Shown here: in pieces, positions 41,227 through 48,821 of the stretch | Layout: every line of letters starts with the position of its first letter | Numbering within the stretch: position 1 is the stretch's first letter | NCBI GenBank assembly: GCA_003225215.1 | Contig: QIBC01000078.1 | Span: forward strand, 1-48,821 | Length of the DNA: 48,821 nt | Direction of reading: 5' to 3' | Source: Acidobacteriota bacterium | GTDB taxonomy: Bacteria > Acidobacteriota > Terriglobia > Terriglobales > Acidobacteriaceae | Notes under the pieces: model-generated | What the model saw: the letters and a program-made list of their open reading frames with translations, nothing else | Databases searched by the model: none | What the model was told of the DNA's origin: nothing | Translations under genes and position numbers: made by a program

Positions 41227-43395
41227 ATGCGAATTCGCACTCAGACGACACTCCTGGTACTGCTTCTTCTATCGCTGTCCTCATATGGCGCAGCACAGAC
41301 TCCAATTAAATCGCTGCAGATCTACTCAGTCGATGTCGAAGGCGGCCAAGCGACGCTGCTAGTGAGCCCCTCGGGCCAGTCCATGCTGGTCGATACGGGT
41401 TGGCCGGGATTTGAGGGCAGAGACGCCGACCGGATTATGGCAGCCACCAAGCTGGCTGGAGTGCAGCAGATCGATTATCTCGTAATCACGCACTATCACC
41501 GCGATCACGTCGGTGGAGTTACGCAGCTAGCCGATCGAATCAAGATCGCGAACTTCGTCGATCATGGCGACAACATGGAAGACGCCGATCAGACCCGAAC
41601 CGGCTACAGCGAATATCTTGCCGCCATTTCCAAAATGCATGGCAGACGCGTGACAGTGAAGCCGGGAGACCGCATTCCTGTTTCCGGAATCGACGTGCAG
41701 GTTCTTACCGCAGCGCGGCAACACATCAGCCGTCCGTTGCCTGGAGCGGGACAGCCGAATTCCTTCTGTGCGTCTGAGCCTGCGCCCCCCGACGATCCCA
41801 CCGAAAACTCGGCTTCGCTCGGCGTGCTCGTGAGCTATGGCAAGTTCCGCTTCCTCGATCTGGGCGACCTGACGAAGAAAGCTGAAGTCGCCATGGTGTG
41901 CCCGAATAATCCTGTCGGCAGAGTTGACGTGTTTCTGGTAAGCCATCACGGCCTGAATCAGTCAAACTCCCGGGCGCTGGTGCGGGCTGTGCGTCCGCGC
42001 GTGGCGATCATGAACAACGGTGCGCACAAAGGCGGCAGTCCTGAAGCCTGGCAAACCGTGCACGAAACGCCCGGCGTAGAAGATCTTTGGCAACTTCATT
42101 ACGCCATGGACTCCGACAAGGCACACAACAGCGCAGAGAATCTGATCGCGAACGTGAACGACGCCGAGGGAAACTACCTGAAGCTCGTGGCGCAGGCGGA
42201 TGGGTCGTTCACCGTCCAGAATTCGCGGAACAATTTCCAGAAGAACTATGCGCCGCTCATGCGGAATCCAACCGATCTCAGCCGGTTGCCCGCTCCGGCT
42301 GATTTCGACTATTCCGTCGCAGCGATCAATACCGTCACCGGCCCATATCGCAACCCGGCGGACTTCGGCCCTTGGTCCTATCAACGTGGGCTGTTCCTGT
42401 ATGGCGAATACCTCGTCTACCAGCGCACGCGGAATCCCGCATACCTCGACTTCATCAAGGGCTGGGTAAATTCCTACCTGGACGCCGACGGCAAGCTCAA
42501 CCACGGCCTCGATACCCTGGATTCAATGATGGCGGGAAATCTCTTCATCATTCTCTATCGCGAAACGAAAGATGAGCGCTACAAGCGCGCGGCGACTCAG
42601 ATTCGCGAACGCTTTGATACTTATCCGAGAACGAAAGACGGCGCTTTCTGGCACGGAAGCACTCGACAGTGGCAGACCTGGCTCGATGGAATCTTTATGT
42701 CTATGCCGCTGCTGGTCCGTTATGGCCAGACGTTTAACGACAGCGAATACGCCAACAACGAAGCGGCAAGGCAGATTCTCCTGTACGCAAAGCATTCAAA
42801 TGATCCCAAAACGGGACTGATGTTCCACGCCTACGACGAGAGCGGACAGCAGGCCTGGGCAGATCCCGTAACCCATCATTCTCCGGAATTCTGGGGCAGG
42901 GCTATGGGCTGGTATGGGGTGGCGACGGTAGACATCCTCGACATGATTCCCCAGGACCATCCGCAACGCGCTCAACTCGTCGCGCAACTGCAGCAGTTGG
43001 TGAAGGCGTATGCGAAATATCAGGATCCGCAGACCGGCCTCTGGTTTGAAGTCGTCAACCGCGGAGACGTGCCAGACAACTGGCTGGAGACGTCGAGTTC
43101 AGCGATGTACACCTACACCATCTCGCGCGCGGTGGAGCGCGGATACGTGAGCAAGGATTATGACAAATTCGCGCAAGAAGGATATCGCGGCGTGCTGGCG
43201 AGCATCACGCGAAATCCCGATGGCACCATCGCCATGCCGAATATCTGTGAGGGCACAAACGTCGGCGATCTGGATTTCTATCTGGGACGGGCGCGCCATA
43301 CGAACGATCTGCATGGTCTCGGGGCCTTCCTGATCATGAACGAGCAATTGCGCAAGAGCGCCGTGCCAAGTGGCGTGGCGGCGGCTCGCGAGTGA
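41227..43395 (+). CDS. Secreted fusion of a metallo-beta-lactamase-fold domain and a GH105 unsaturated glycosyl hydrolase
   Basis: 722 residues with a leader (LLVLLLLSLSSYGAAQ). Residues about 25-330 are an MBL-fold hydrolase of the ComEC/Rec2-like type (IYSVDVEGGQATLLVSPSGQSMLVDTGWPG, THYHRDHVGGV, FLVSHHGLNQSNS). Residues about 340-710 are a GH88/GH105 (alpha/alpha)6 barrel as in unsaturated rhamnogalacturonyl hydrolase YteR: GLDTLDSMMAGN, TWLDGIFMSMPLLVRYG (catalytic Asp) and FWGRAMGWYG. GH105 enzymes cleave unsaturated uronate from lyase products; the MBL part may cleave esters or nucleic acid, or act as a binding module. The start is ATG 41227. It precedes the uronate operon and fits its role. 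Confidence 0.88.
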   Translation: MRIRTQTTLLVLLLLSLSSYGAAQTPIKSLQIYSVDVEGGQATLLVSPSGQSMLVDTGWPGFEGRDADRIMAATKLAGVQQIDYLVITHYHRDHVGGVTQLADRIKIANFVDHGDNMEDADQTRTGYSEYLAAISKMHGRRVTVKPGDRIPVSGIDVQVLTAARQHISRPLPGAGQPNSFCASEPAPPDDPTENSASLGVLVSYGKFRFLDLGDLTKKAEVAMVCPNNPVGRVDVFLVSHHGLNQSNSRALVRAVRPRVAIMNNGAHKGGSPEAWQTVHETPGVEDLWQLHYAMDSDKAHNSAENLIANVNDAEGNYLKLVAQADGSFTVQNSRNNFQKNYAPLMRNPTDLSRLPAPADFDYSVAAINTVTGPYRNPADFGPWSYQRGLFLYGEYLVYQRTRNPAYLDFIKGWVNSYLDADGKLNHGLDTLDSMMAGNLFIILYRETKDERYKRAATQIRERFDTYPRTKDGAFWHGSTRQWQTWLDGIFMSMPLLVRYGQTFNDSEYANNEAARQILLYAKHSNDPKTGLMFHAYDESGQQAWADPVTHHSPEFWGRAMGWYGVATVDILDMIPQDHPQRAQLVAQLQQLVKAYAKYQDPQTGLWFEVVNRGDVPDNWLETSSSAMYTYTISRAVERGYVSKDYDKFAQEGYRGVLASITRNPDGTIAMPNICEGTNVGDLDFYLGRARHTNDLHGLGAFLIMNEQLRKSAVPSGVAAARE

Positions 43396-43643
43396 AGGCG
43401 ACACTCTCATTGTGTGTTGTGTGATAGGCCATTGAGTGCCATCGATAAACTGAGCGTCCGGCGCCCTCGCCCGGCGAACTAGAGTCTAATCTGGATCATT
43501 CCATTGTGGGGGACCTGACAGTCCGCCGGGGGACGGTCAAGCCATAGCGGCTGCGGTTACGAGTGCGGATGTCTTCAGGAATTCGGCAAGTGAGCTTATC
43601 GACTCAATCCATGGGTGAAGAACAAAAATACAGCAAACTTAGT

Positions 43644-43672
43644 TTGGACGGCTTTCTTTCTTCCCATATAAT
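43644..43672 (+). promoter_or_regulatory. Candidate promoter of the IclR gene
   Basis: TTGGAC at 43644, 17-bp spacer, perfect TATAAT at 43667-43672. The predicted transcription start is only a few bases before the GTG at 43681, so the mRNA may be leaderless. Confidence 0.5.
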
Positions 43673-43680
43673 GGGCGGCC

Positions 43681-44532
43681 GTGTCACATACTAAGACAAA
43701 GCGTGATGCTAGATCGCCATACCAGATTCAAGTAGTCGACAGAGCACTGGCGTTGCTCGAAGTTCTCTCTCATCAGGGACCAGATCTCACTCTGGTGCAG
43801 ATCTCCGCGATGCTCAAGCTCCACAAGAGCACTGCGCATCGACTGATTATGGTGCTTGAGCGTCATCGCCTGATTGAGAAAAACTCGAACACAGGCAAGT
43901 ATCGGCTCGGGCTCAAGCTCTTCGAACTCGGTACGAAAGCTATCGGCCAGCTCGATCTGCGCGAGCGTGCCCGGCCCTATCTTGAACGCGCGGTTCTCGA
44001 TGCAGGGGAGACGGTCCACCTTTGCGTCTACGATGATGGTGAGGTCGTCTATCTCGACAAAGTTGAGCCCGCCAGAAGTGTACGGTTGACGTCGAGCGTA
44101 GGCCGGCGTAATCCCGCCTACTGCACTTCGGTAGGCAAGGCCATCATGGCTTTTTTGCCTGAGGAGCAGGTTGAAATCGCCGCACATAAGCATGGCTTTC
44201 GTCAGCTCACGCGCAAGACCATCAGCAACATGCTTGAACTGCGTGCCGAATTGGCGAAGGTTCGCAAGCTGGGCTACGCCGTCGATAACGAAGAGAATGA
44301 AGAAGGAGTGTGCTGCGTGGGTTGTCCCGTGTGGGGTTTTGCTCCGCATCCCATCGCAGCGATCAGCGTTTCCGGCCCGACGTTCCGGATGACTGCGGAA
44401 AAGATTCCCATAGTGGCGCAATCAATCGTCAAGATCGCCAACGCACTCTCAAAGGATCTGGGGATGCGGACTGTACCGGTAACGGCAGGAACCAGCAACC
44501 AGGAGGTTCACGCTCATGTAATCGGGGCTTGA
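43681..44532 (+). CDS. IclR-family transcriptional regulator of the uronate block
   Basis: 283 residues starting at GTG 43681. The N-terminal winged helix-turn-helix (VVDRALALLEVLSHQG, LTLVQISAMLKLHKSTAHRLI) is followed by the IclR effector-binding domain (YCTSVGKAIMAFLP, EENEEGVCCVGCPVWG). IclR proteins such as KdgR sense 2-keto-3-deoxygluconate or related acids and control pectin genes. Position and direction just ahead of the kduI-like/kduD/exuT/eda genes support such a role. A strong terminator follows its stop, so the operon downstream needs its own promoter. Confidence 0.92.
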   Translation: MSHTKTKRDARSPYQIQVVDRALALLEVLSHQGPDLTLVQISAMLKLHKSTAHRLIMVLERHRLIEKNSNTGKYRLGLKLFELGTKAIGQLDLRERARPYLERAVLDAGETVHLCVYDDGEVVYLDKVEPARSVRLTSSVGRRNPAYCTSVGKAIMAFLPEEQVEIAAHKHGFRQLTRKTISNMLELRAELAKVRKLGYAVDNEENEEGVCCVGCPVWGFAPHPIAAISVSGPTFRMTAEKIPIVAQSIVKIANALSKDLGMRTVPVTAGTSNQEVHAHVIGA

Positions 44533-44539
44533 CCTGGGC

Positions 44540-44565
44540 AAACCCGGCCGCGAACCGGGTTTTTG
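44540..44565 (+). terminator. Intrinsic terminator after the IclR gene
   Basis: Stem AAACCCGG/CCGGGTTT with a 7-nt loop followed by TTG; it begins 8 bp after the stop codon at 44530-44532. Confidence 0.8.
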
Positions 44566-44702
44566 TTCGCCTCTTAAGCCGTGTGATATGAAGTACTGTA
44601 ATGCGGTACGTAGTCAGTAGGCATGAAAAAGAATTTTCGTGATTGGGGCGTAAAGGCAAGCAGTTGATGAAGGCCTTTCGCCGGGCAGGAGTACTAACAG
44701 AT

Positions 44703-45542
44703 ATGAGTACGCTATCGTCCGTTTTGAATGAGCCCGTCACTCGCGAAGGCAACGTTTTTCGCCGAACCAATTCCCATAAAGGGCGCAAAGTTTTCATCAC
44801 TCCTGCGAATAGCACAATGAAGCATCTGTGCTACGCGCGCATCATACTGGACAAGAGCGTTCCCAAGGCAAAGTTTGAAAATGGCAACCAGGAGACTGCG
44901 CTTATCTGCCTGTCTGGAGAGGTTGAAGTAGCAGTTGGCGCTGAGATCTTCAGATTAGGCGAACGCGATTCTGTGTATGTGCCGCGAGGTTCCGCCATCC
45001 ATCTGGAAACGTCCAGTTCGGCGGACATTGCGGAGTTTGCTGCGGACGTCGATCAAAAGTATCCATTGCAGATTGTCCGCTATTCGGACGTGAAGGATGA
45101 CAAAGCGCTGCACTTTACTGCCGGCGGGGCAGCGACAACTCGCGATCTGAATATTCTGATCGGCAAGAACGTGGAGGCCGGACGTCTTCTCGCTGGGCTT
45201 ACCATTTCGGAACCAGGCAACTGGACGAGTTGGCCTCCGCACGAACACGCAGCGATGCTGGAGGAGATGTACGTTTACACCCACATGCCGCCGCCTGGAT
45301 TCGGCATTCAATTCGTTTATACCGACACTAAGGAACCGGAGTTGGCCACGATCGTCCGCGATGGCGATGCCGTCCTGATGCCGCGCGGTTATCATCCCAA
45401 CGTTGCCGCGCCCGGACATCGCATCGGATTCCTGTGGGCCATGGCCGCGCACCGGGAGAAGGAAGACCGCCAGTTTGGCGTAGTAAACATGCAGCCGGAG
45501 TTCAGCCAGTCAGGATCGGGGCTGGAAGCGAGCAGAAAATAA
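44703..45542 (+). CDS. IolB/KduI-type isomerase, probably acting on 5-keto-4-deoxyuronate
   Basis: 279 residues from ATG 44703 (AGGAG lies about 11 nt upstream; ATG 44667 is an alternative). The double cupin resembles IolB, 5-deoxyglucuronate isomerase: WTSWPPHEH...LEEMYVYTH, PPGFGIQFVYTDT, VRDGDAVLMPRGYHPNVAAPGH with the metal-binding His and Glu residues. IolB and KduI share a fold and catalyse similar aldose-ketose changes. As the next genes are kduD, an MFS carrier and eda, it most likely fills the KduI step, turning 5-keto-4-deoxyuronate into 2,5-diketo-3-deoxygluconate. No myo-inositol genes are seen nearby. Confidence 0.8.
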   Translation: MSTLSSVLNEPVTREGNVFRRTNSHKGRKVFITPANSTMKHLCYARIILDKSVPKAKFENGNQETALICLSGEVEVAVGAEIFRLGERDSVYVPRGSAIHLETSSSADIAEFAADVDQKYPLQIVRYSDVKDDKALHFTAGGAATTRDLNILIGKNVEAGRLLAGLTISEPGNWTSWPPHEHAAMLEEMYVYTHMPPPGFGIQFVYTDTKEPELATIVRDGDAVLMPRGYHPNVAAPGHRIGFLWAMAAHREKEDRQFGVVNMQPEFSQSGSGLEASRK

Positions 45543-45545
45543 GTC

Positions 45546-46304
45546 TTGATCCTCGACCAGTTCAGGCTTGACGGCAAGACGGCGCTGGTCACCGGTGCCT
45601 CTGCGGGGCTTGGAGCGGCCATGGCCATCGCGCTCGCGCAAGCGGGTGCAGACGTAGTTTGTCATGGCAACTCGCGTTCGCCGCGGACCTGCGAGAAAAT
45701 TGAGAAGCTCGGGCGGCGGACAGCAGCAGTCCAGGCTGATCTGGCGCAATCCGGAGCTGCGGAATCGTTGTTCGAGAAGGCGCAACAATTTGCGCCAGTA
45801 GACATCGTCATCAATAATGCTGGAACCATTCGCCGCGCTAAGGCCATCGAGTACAGCGACGCGGACTGGACGGCGGTTCTCCAGGTGAATCTGAATTCGG
45901 TGTGGAAGCTTTGTCAGGCTGCCGGTCGATTTTTTATCGCGAGACAGGCTACCGGAAAGATTGTAAACATCGCTTCTTTGCTGGCATTTCAAGGTGGCAT
46001 CACAGTGCCGGCATACGCTGCTTCAAAAGGGGCGGTGGCGCAATTGACGAAGCCATTGGCGAATGAATGGGCATCGCAGGGTGTGAATGTGAATGCGATT
46101 GCCCCTGGGTATATGCGCACGGCCAACACCGCCGCGCTGCAACGCGACGAGATTCGCAATCGTCAGATTCTCGAACGAATTCCCGCGCAGCGTTGGGGAG
46201 ATCCGGCCGACATCTGTGGGGCGGCCGTGTTTCTGGCTTCAGCGGCGAGCGATTATGTTAACGGTCACGTTCTTGTAGTCGATGGCGGCTGGATGGGCAC
46301 GTAA
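45546..46304 (+). CDS. kduD: 2-deoxy-D-gluconate 3-dehydrogenase KduD
   Basis: 252 residues, SDR family. The cofactor motif is VTGASAGLG, then NNAGTIRRAKAIEYSD (the IRR insertion of KduD), active site Ser in NIASLLAFQGG and YAASKGAV, and PGYMRTANTAALQRDEIRN typical of KduD. It reduces 2,5-diketo-3-deoxygluconate to 2-keto-3-deoxygluconate with NADH. Start TTG 45546, only a few bases after the isomerase stop, so the two are co-translated in one operon. Confidence 0.93.
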   Translation: MILDQFRLDGKTALVTGASAGLGAAMAIALAQAGADVVCHGNSRSPRTCEKIEKLGRRTAAVQADLAQSGAAESLFEKAQQFAPVDIVINNAGTIRRAKAIEYSDADWTAVLQVNLNSVWKLCQAAGRFFIARQATGKIVNIASLLAFQGGITVPAYAASKGAVAQLTKPLANEWASQGVNVNAIAPGYMRTANTAALQRDEIRNRQILERIPAQRWGDPADICGAAVFLASAASDYVNGHVLVVDGGWMGT

Positions 46305-46347
46305 TTGCGGCAGTTGGAGCATTTTCAGGTAAGACAGTGGCCATCGG

Positions 46348-46383
46348 CATGGTAGAGACGCAGCATGCTGCGTCTCTACCATG
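46348..46383. repeat. Palindromic repeat, family A copy 6 (36 bp, perfect)
   Basis: The longest copy: the 24-bp core extended by CATGGT and ACCATG on both sides with no mismatch. It lies between kduD and the MFS gene and would fold on the operon mRNA. Confidence 0.95.
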
Positions 46384-46406
46384 CGGCCGGCAGTGTCTGT
46401 AGACGT

Positions 46407-46415
46407 TGAGGGGAG
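46407..46415 (+). promoter_or_regulatory. Ribosome-binding site deciding the MFS start
   Basis: TGAGGGGAG, 7 nt before TTG 46423. The earlier ATG 46381 is inside the palindrome and has no such site. Confidence 0.7.
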
Positions 46416-46422
46416 CACAAAT

Positions 46423-47760
46423 TTGGATCAGACTTCATCGCCTGTCGATCGATCATTCTCCGCTCCTACGCCGGCTGCGATTGAGGCTGCAATGCATGTC
46501 AGTCCCGGCGGAAATTATCGCTGGCTCATCTGCGCCCTGCTCTTCTTTGCCACGACCATCAATTACATGGATCGTCAGGTGCTGGGCCTGCTGGCTCCCG
46601 ACCTGCAAAAGATCTTTCGCTGGAACGAGATTCAATACGGATACATAGTTACCGCCTTCCAAACCACTTACGCTTTAGGGCTGCTACTCATGGGCCGATT
46701 TATGGATCGTGTTGGGACGCGGATTGGCTATGCGGTCTCGATCGGGATCTGGAGTCTGGCCGCGATGGGACATGCGCTTGCCAACTCGGTCTTCGGATTC
46801 GCCTTCGCTCGCGGCATGTTGGGACTAGGCGAATCTGGAAACTTCCCCGCTGCGATAAAGACCGTCACAGAATGGTTCCCAAAAAAGGAACGAGCGCTTG
46901 CAACCGGGGTTTTCAATTCCGGTACGAATGTAGGAGCTATTATCGCGCCGCTCACCGTTCCCTGGGTGGCAGTGCATCTTGGGTGGCGCTGGGCCTTTCT
47001 CTTCACCGGATTTTTTAGCGCCACTTGGCTGGTCTTGTGGCTTCTGGTGTACCGTCGCCCGCAAGAACACCCGCGCCTCTCGCTGGGCGAACTCCAGTAC
47101 ATTCAAAGCGATCCAGTTGAGCCGACAACGCGAATTCCATGGATGCGGCTGTTGCCGCATCGCCAGACGTGGGCGTTCGCGCTCGGCAAGTTCATGACTG
47201 ACCCCATCTGGTGGTTCTATCTGTTCTGGCTTGCCAAGTTCTTCGCCTCAGCCCATGGCCTGACTCTTACGAAACTCGGTCCGCCATTAGTGGTGATTTA
47301 CCTCGCAGCCGACATCGGCAGCATCTTTGGAGGCTGGCTTTCGTCCAGTCTGATCAAGCAAGGCTGGAGCGTGAATCGAGCGCGTAAGACCGCAATGCTG
47401 ATTTGCGCGCTCTGCGTGGTACCGGTGATGCTGATTCCTTACCTGACTGGCCTTTGGCCGCAAGTCGCGCTATTCAGTTTGGCGACGGCCGCGCATCAGG
47501 GATGGTCGGCCAACATCTTTACTACGGCTTCCGATATGTTTCCGCGCCGGGCCGTGGGCTCGGTGGTTGGCATCGGCGGCTTTGGGGGCGCGGTAGGCGG
47601 CATGTGCATCGCCAGCTTCACCGGCTTTCACTTGCAGCACACTCACAGCTATTCACTGCTGTTCGTTATCGCGGGGTTTGCCTATCTCTCGGCGTTGCTC
47701 ATCATTCAACTGCTAGTGCCGAGGCTGGAACCAGCGCTCATTCAAACCGGGGCCGAATAG
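46423..47760 (+). CDS. MFS transporter, ExuT/GudP-like (hexuronate)
   Basis: About 445 residues with twelve spans. It has ICALLFFATTINYMDRQVLGLLAPDLQK, the start of the anion:cation symporter branch (ExuT, GudP), and the loop-2 signature MGRFMDRVGTRIGYA. It imports hexuronates or their unsaturated derivatives with H+. The start is TTG 46423, chosen by its ribosome-binding site. The stop is 3 nt before the eda start. Confidence 0.88.
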   Translation: MDQTSSPVDRSFSAPTPAAIEAAMHVSPGGNYRWLICALLFFATTINYMDRQVLGLLAPDLQKIFRWNEIQYGYIVTAFQTTYALGLLLMGRFMDRVGTRIGYAVSIGIWSLAAMGHALANSVFGFAFARGMLGLGESGNFPAAIKTVTEWFPKKERALATGVFNSGTNVGAIIAPLTVPWVAVHLGWRWAFLFTGFFSATWLVLWLLVYRRPQEHPRLSLGELQYIQSDPVEPTTRIPWMRLLPHRQTWAFALGKFMTDPIWWFYLFWLAKFFASAHGLTLTKLGPPLVVIYLAADIGSIFGGWLSSSLIKQGWSVNRARKTAMLICALCVVPVMLIPYLTGLWPQVALFSLATAAHQGWSANIFTTASDMFPRRAVGSVVGIGGFGGAVGGMCIASFTGFHLQHTHSYSLLFVIAGFAYLSALLIIQLLVPRLEPALIQTGAE

Positions 47761-47763
47761 AAC

Positions 47764-48441
47764 ATGACAAGGGAAGAAGTTCGCGCACGAGTGCTGGAAG
47801 TTGGGATCGTTCCGGTGGTGCGGGCCAGTTCGGCCAAACACGCCATTGTCGCTGCTGTGGCTGTTGCTGCCGGTGGAATCTCGATCGTCGAAGTCACAAT
47901 GACCGTGCCTGGAGCCATCAACGCGATCAAGCAATTGATCAAGACTCTCGGCAACGAGGTCATCGTCGGCGCAGGCACCGTTCTCGATGCTGAAGCTGCC
48001 CGCCAGTGCTTCGATGCGGGTGCAGAGTTTCTCGTGACTCCTGGTCTCGATTTGGGAACCATCAAGGCCGCAAACAATGCGGGTAAGTTGATCATGGCTG
48101 GCGCGCTTACACCCACCGAAGTGATCACTGCATGGAGAGGGGGCGCGGATTTCGTGAAAGTCTTCCCCGCAAGTGCGATGGGCGGCGCAGCCTACCTGAA
48201 GGCTCTGCGCGGTCCGCTGCCGCAAGTGCCTCTTGTTCCAACCGGCGGCGTGAATCTGAATACTGCAGCAGACTTTCTCCGGGCAGGAGCTTCTGCGCTT
48301 GGCGTGGGAGGAGAACTCGTCCTGGCGGCTGCGCTCAAGAGCGGAGACGTCGCGCAGATCACCGCGCTCGCCCGCAAGTATCTGGAAATCGTACAGCAGG
48401 TGCGCGAAGCGGAAGCGAAGCCCGCGATGGCTTCAGACTAG
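47764..48441 (+). CDS. eda: 2-keto-3-deoxy-6-phosphogluconate aldolase
   Basis: 225 residues; class I aldolase. It has IVPVVRASS, the active-site Glu in ISIVEVTMTVPGAI, VGAGTVLDAEAARQCFDAGAEFLVTPG and the Schiff-base Lys in GADFVKVFPASAMGG. It splits KDPG into pyruvate and glyceraldehyde-3-phosphate, the last step of the uronate route (and of Entner-Doudoroff). The KDG kinase that makes its substrate is not in the window. Start ATG 47764 is directly after the MFS stop. Confidence 0.95.
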   Translation: MTREEVRARVLEVGIVPVVRASSAKHAIVAAVAVAAGGISIVEVTMTVPGAINAIKQLIKTLGNEVIVGAGTVLDAEAARQCFDAGAEFLVTPGLDLGTIKAANNAGKLIMAGALTPTEVITAWRGGADFVKVFPASAMGGAAYLKALRGPLPQVPLVPTGGVNLNTAADFLRAGASALGVGGELVLAAALKSGDVAQITALARKYLEIVQQVREAEAKPAMASD

Positions 48442-48480
48442 TGGGGCCACCTGCATTCCGCATGGGAATGATGTGATGCC

Positions 48481-48648
48481 TGTCATCCTGAGCCCCTCTT
48501 CTGGGCGAAGGATCTCCCGGAATGCGTCGAACTTGAATGCCGCATCTTGGCATTTTGGCAGAAGAGTGTTGTGAAAGAGCCACGACGGAGCGAGTAAGCC
48601 CGACAGATCACGGGAGATCCTTCGTCAACAGAGGGCTCAGGATGACAG
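48481..48648. repeat. Inverted-repeat element, family E (TGTCATCCTGAGC)
   Basis: The left arm TGTCATCCTGAGCCCCTCTT...GAAGGATCTCCCG (48481-48519) matches inverted CGGGAGATCCTTCG...GAGGGCTCAGGATGACA (48611-48647) with small indels. It sits between eda and the last gene. A single arm of the same family is at 30078-30118. Confidence 0.8.
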
Positions 48649-48677
48649 TTGTGATTAGAGTTCGACGATAAAACAGA

Positions 48678-48821
48678 ATGAGACTCAAAGAAGCTCTTTG
48701 GTTTTGCATTGCATGGTTCGCCGCCGCCGGCTTGCTTTGGGCCGAACCCCATCTAACGTCAATCAAGATCGCAGTCACCAACCCTTCAGATCAGAATCGG
48801 CCAGCAGAGAACATCGTTCTT
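48678..48821 (+). CDS. Exported protein, DUF4861-like, cut by the window end
   Basis: 48 codons are visible. A leader (WFCIAWFAAAGLLWAEP) is followed by LTSIKIAVTNPSDQNRPAENIVL, which resembles the first strand of DUF4861 proteins found beside GH105 and pectin genes. The 3' part is outside the window, so the family is only a suggestion. It follows the uronate operon after about 235 bp. Confidence 0.5.
   Translation, partial: MRLKEALWFCIAWFAAAGLLWAEPHLTSIKIAVTNPSDQNRPAENIVL

Overview
The window looks like a chromosomal stretch of a soil Acidobacteriota (Terriglobia-like) bacterium. This is an inference from protein style only: an omega-like RNA polymerase subunit with an acidobacterial-type N-terminus, Hanks kinases with PEGA repeats, an IorA/IorB oxidoreductase pair, a DUF6677-like membrane protein, collagen-like secreted proteins and many small intergenic inverted-repeat families. 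There is no rRNA, tRNA, CRISPR array, transposase or phage gene that I can recognise.

Layout. 1-3.8 kb: end of a coiled-coil/beta-barrel outer membrane protein, a type-1 copper (cupredoxin) protein, a LytTR regulator without receiver, and a DUF3011 protein with a (DR)n linker. 3.9-10 kb: DNA primase DnaG, a methyltransferase, a Tat-type amidase and an orphan peptide-type ABC ATPase. 10.3-15.7 kb: an acyl-CoA carboxylase beta subunit whose frame runs on into a secreted glycine-zipper protein, an SDR enzyme and a PEGA-domain Ser/Thr kinase. 16-21 kb: an exported block (Ig-like lipoprotein, 941-residue collagen-like protein with carbohydrate-binding-like inserts, beta-barrel, helical periplasmic protein). 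21-26.8 kb: an esterase, a 200-bp REPIN-like element, a Cys-cluster protein, VapBC, small membrane proteins, a sirtuin and a sigma-54 activator lacking its phosphorylation site. 27-30 kb: a cold-shock block (CspA, omega paralog, DEAD-box helicase). 30-36.8 kb: a sodium/solute symporter with its DUF3311 partner, IorA/IorB-like oxidoreductase with a broken cytochrome c partner, and a deacylase. 36.9-39.3 kb: a probable selenoprotein, two STAS proteins and a cysteine dioxygenase. 39.4-48.8 kb: a uronate/pectin catabolism block.

The clearest pathway is at the right end. A secreted MBL-fold/GH105 fusion would release unsaturated uronate, an ExuT-like MFS carrier would import it, an IolB-like enzyme sits where the KduI isomerase would be, KduD makes 2-keto-3-deoxygluconate, and Eda splits the phosphorylated product. 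An IclR regulator precedes the operon and a YiaK/DlgD-type dehydrogenase lies nearby. The KDG kinase is not in the window.

The most notable observation is at 36859-37386 (minus strand). An AhpC/TSA-like redoxin frame is interrupted once, by TGA exactly where the first Cys of its CxxC site should be, and a SECIS-like hairpin follows 20-37 nt downstream. That makes it a candidate UxxC selenoprotein that ordinary gene calling would split or discard. The window also holds at least six families of intergenic palindromic or inverted repeats, a hidden 58-residue membrane protein, a deletion pseudogene of a diheme cytochrome c and a carboxylase/glycine-zipper readthrough.
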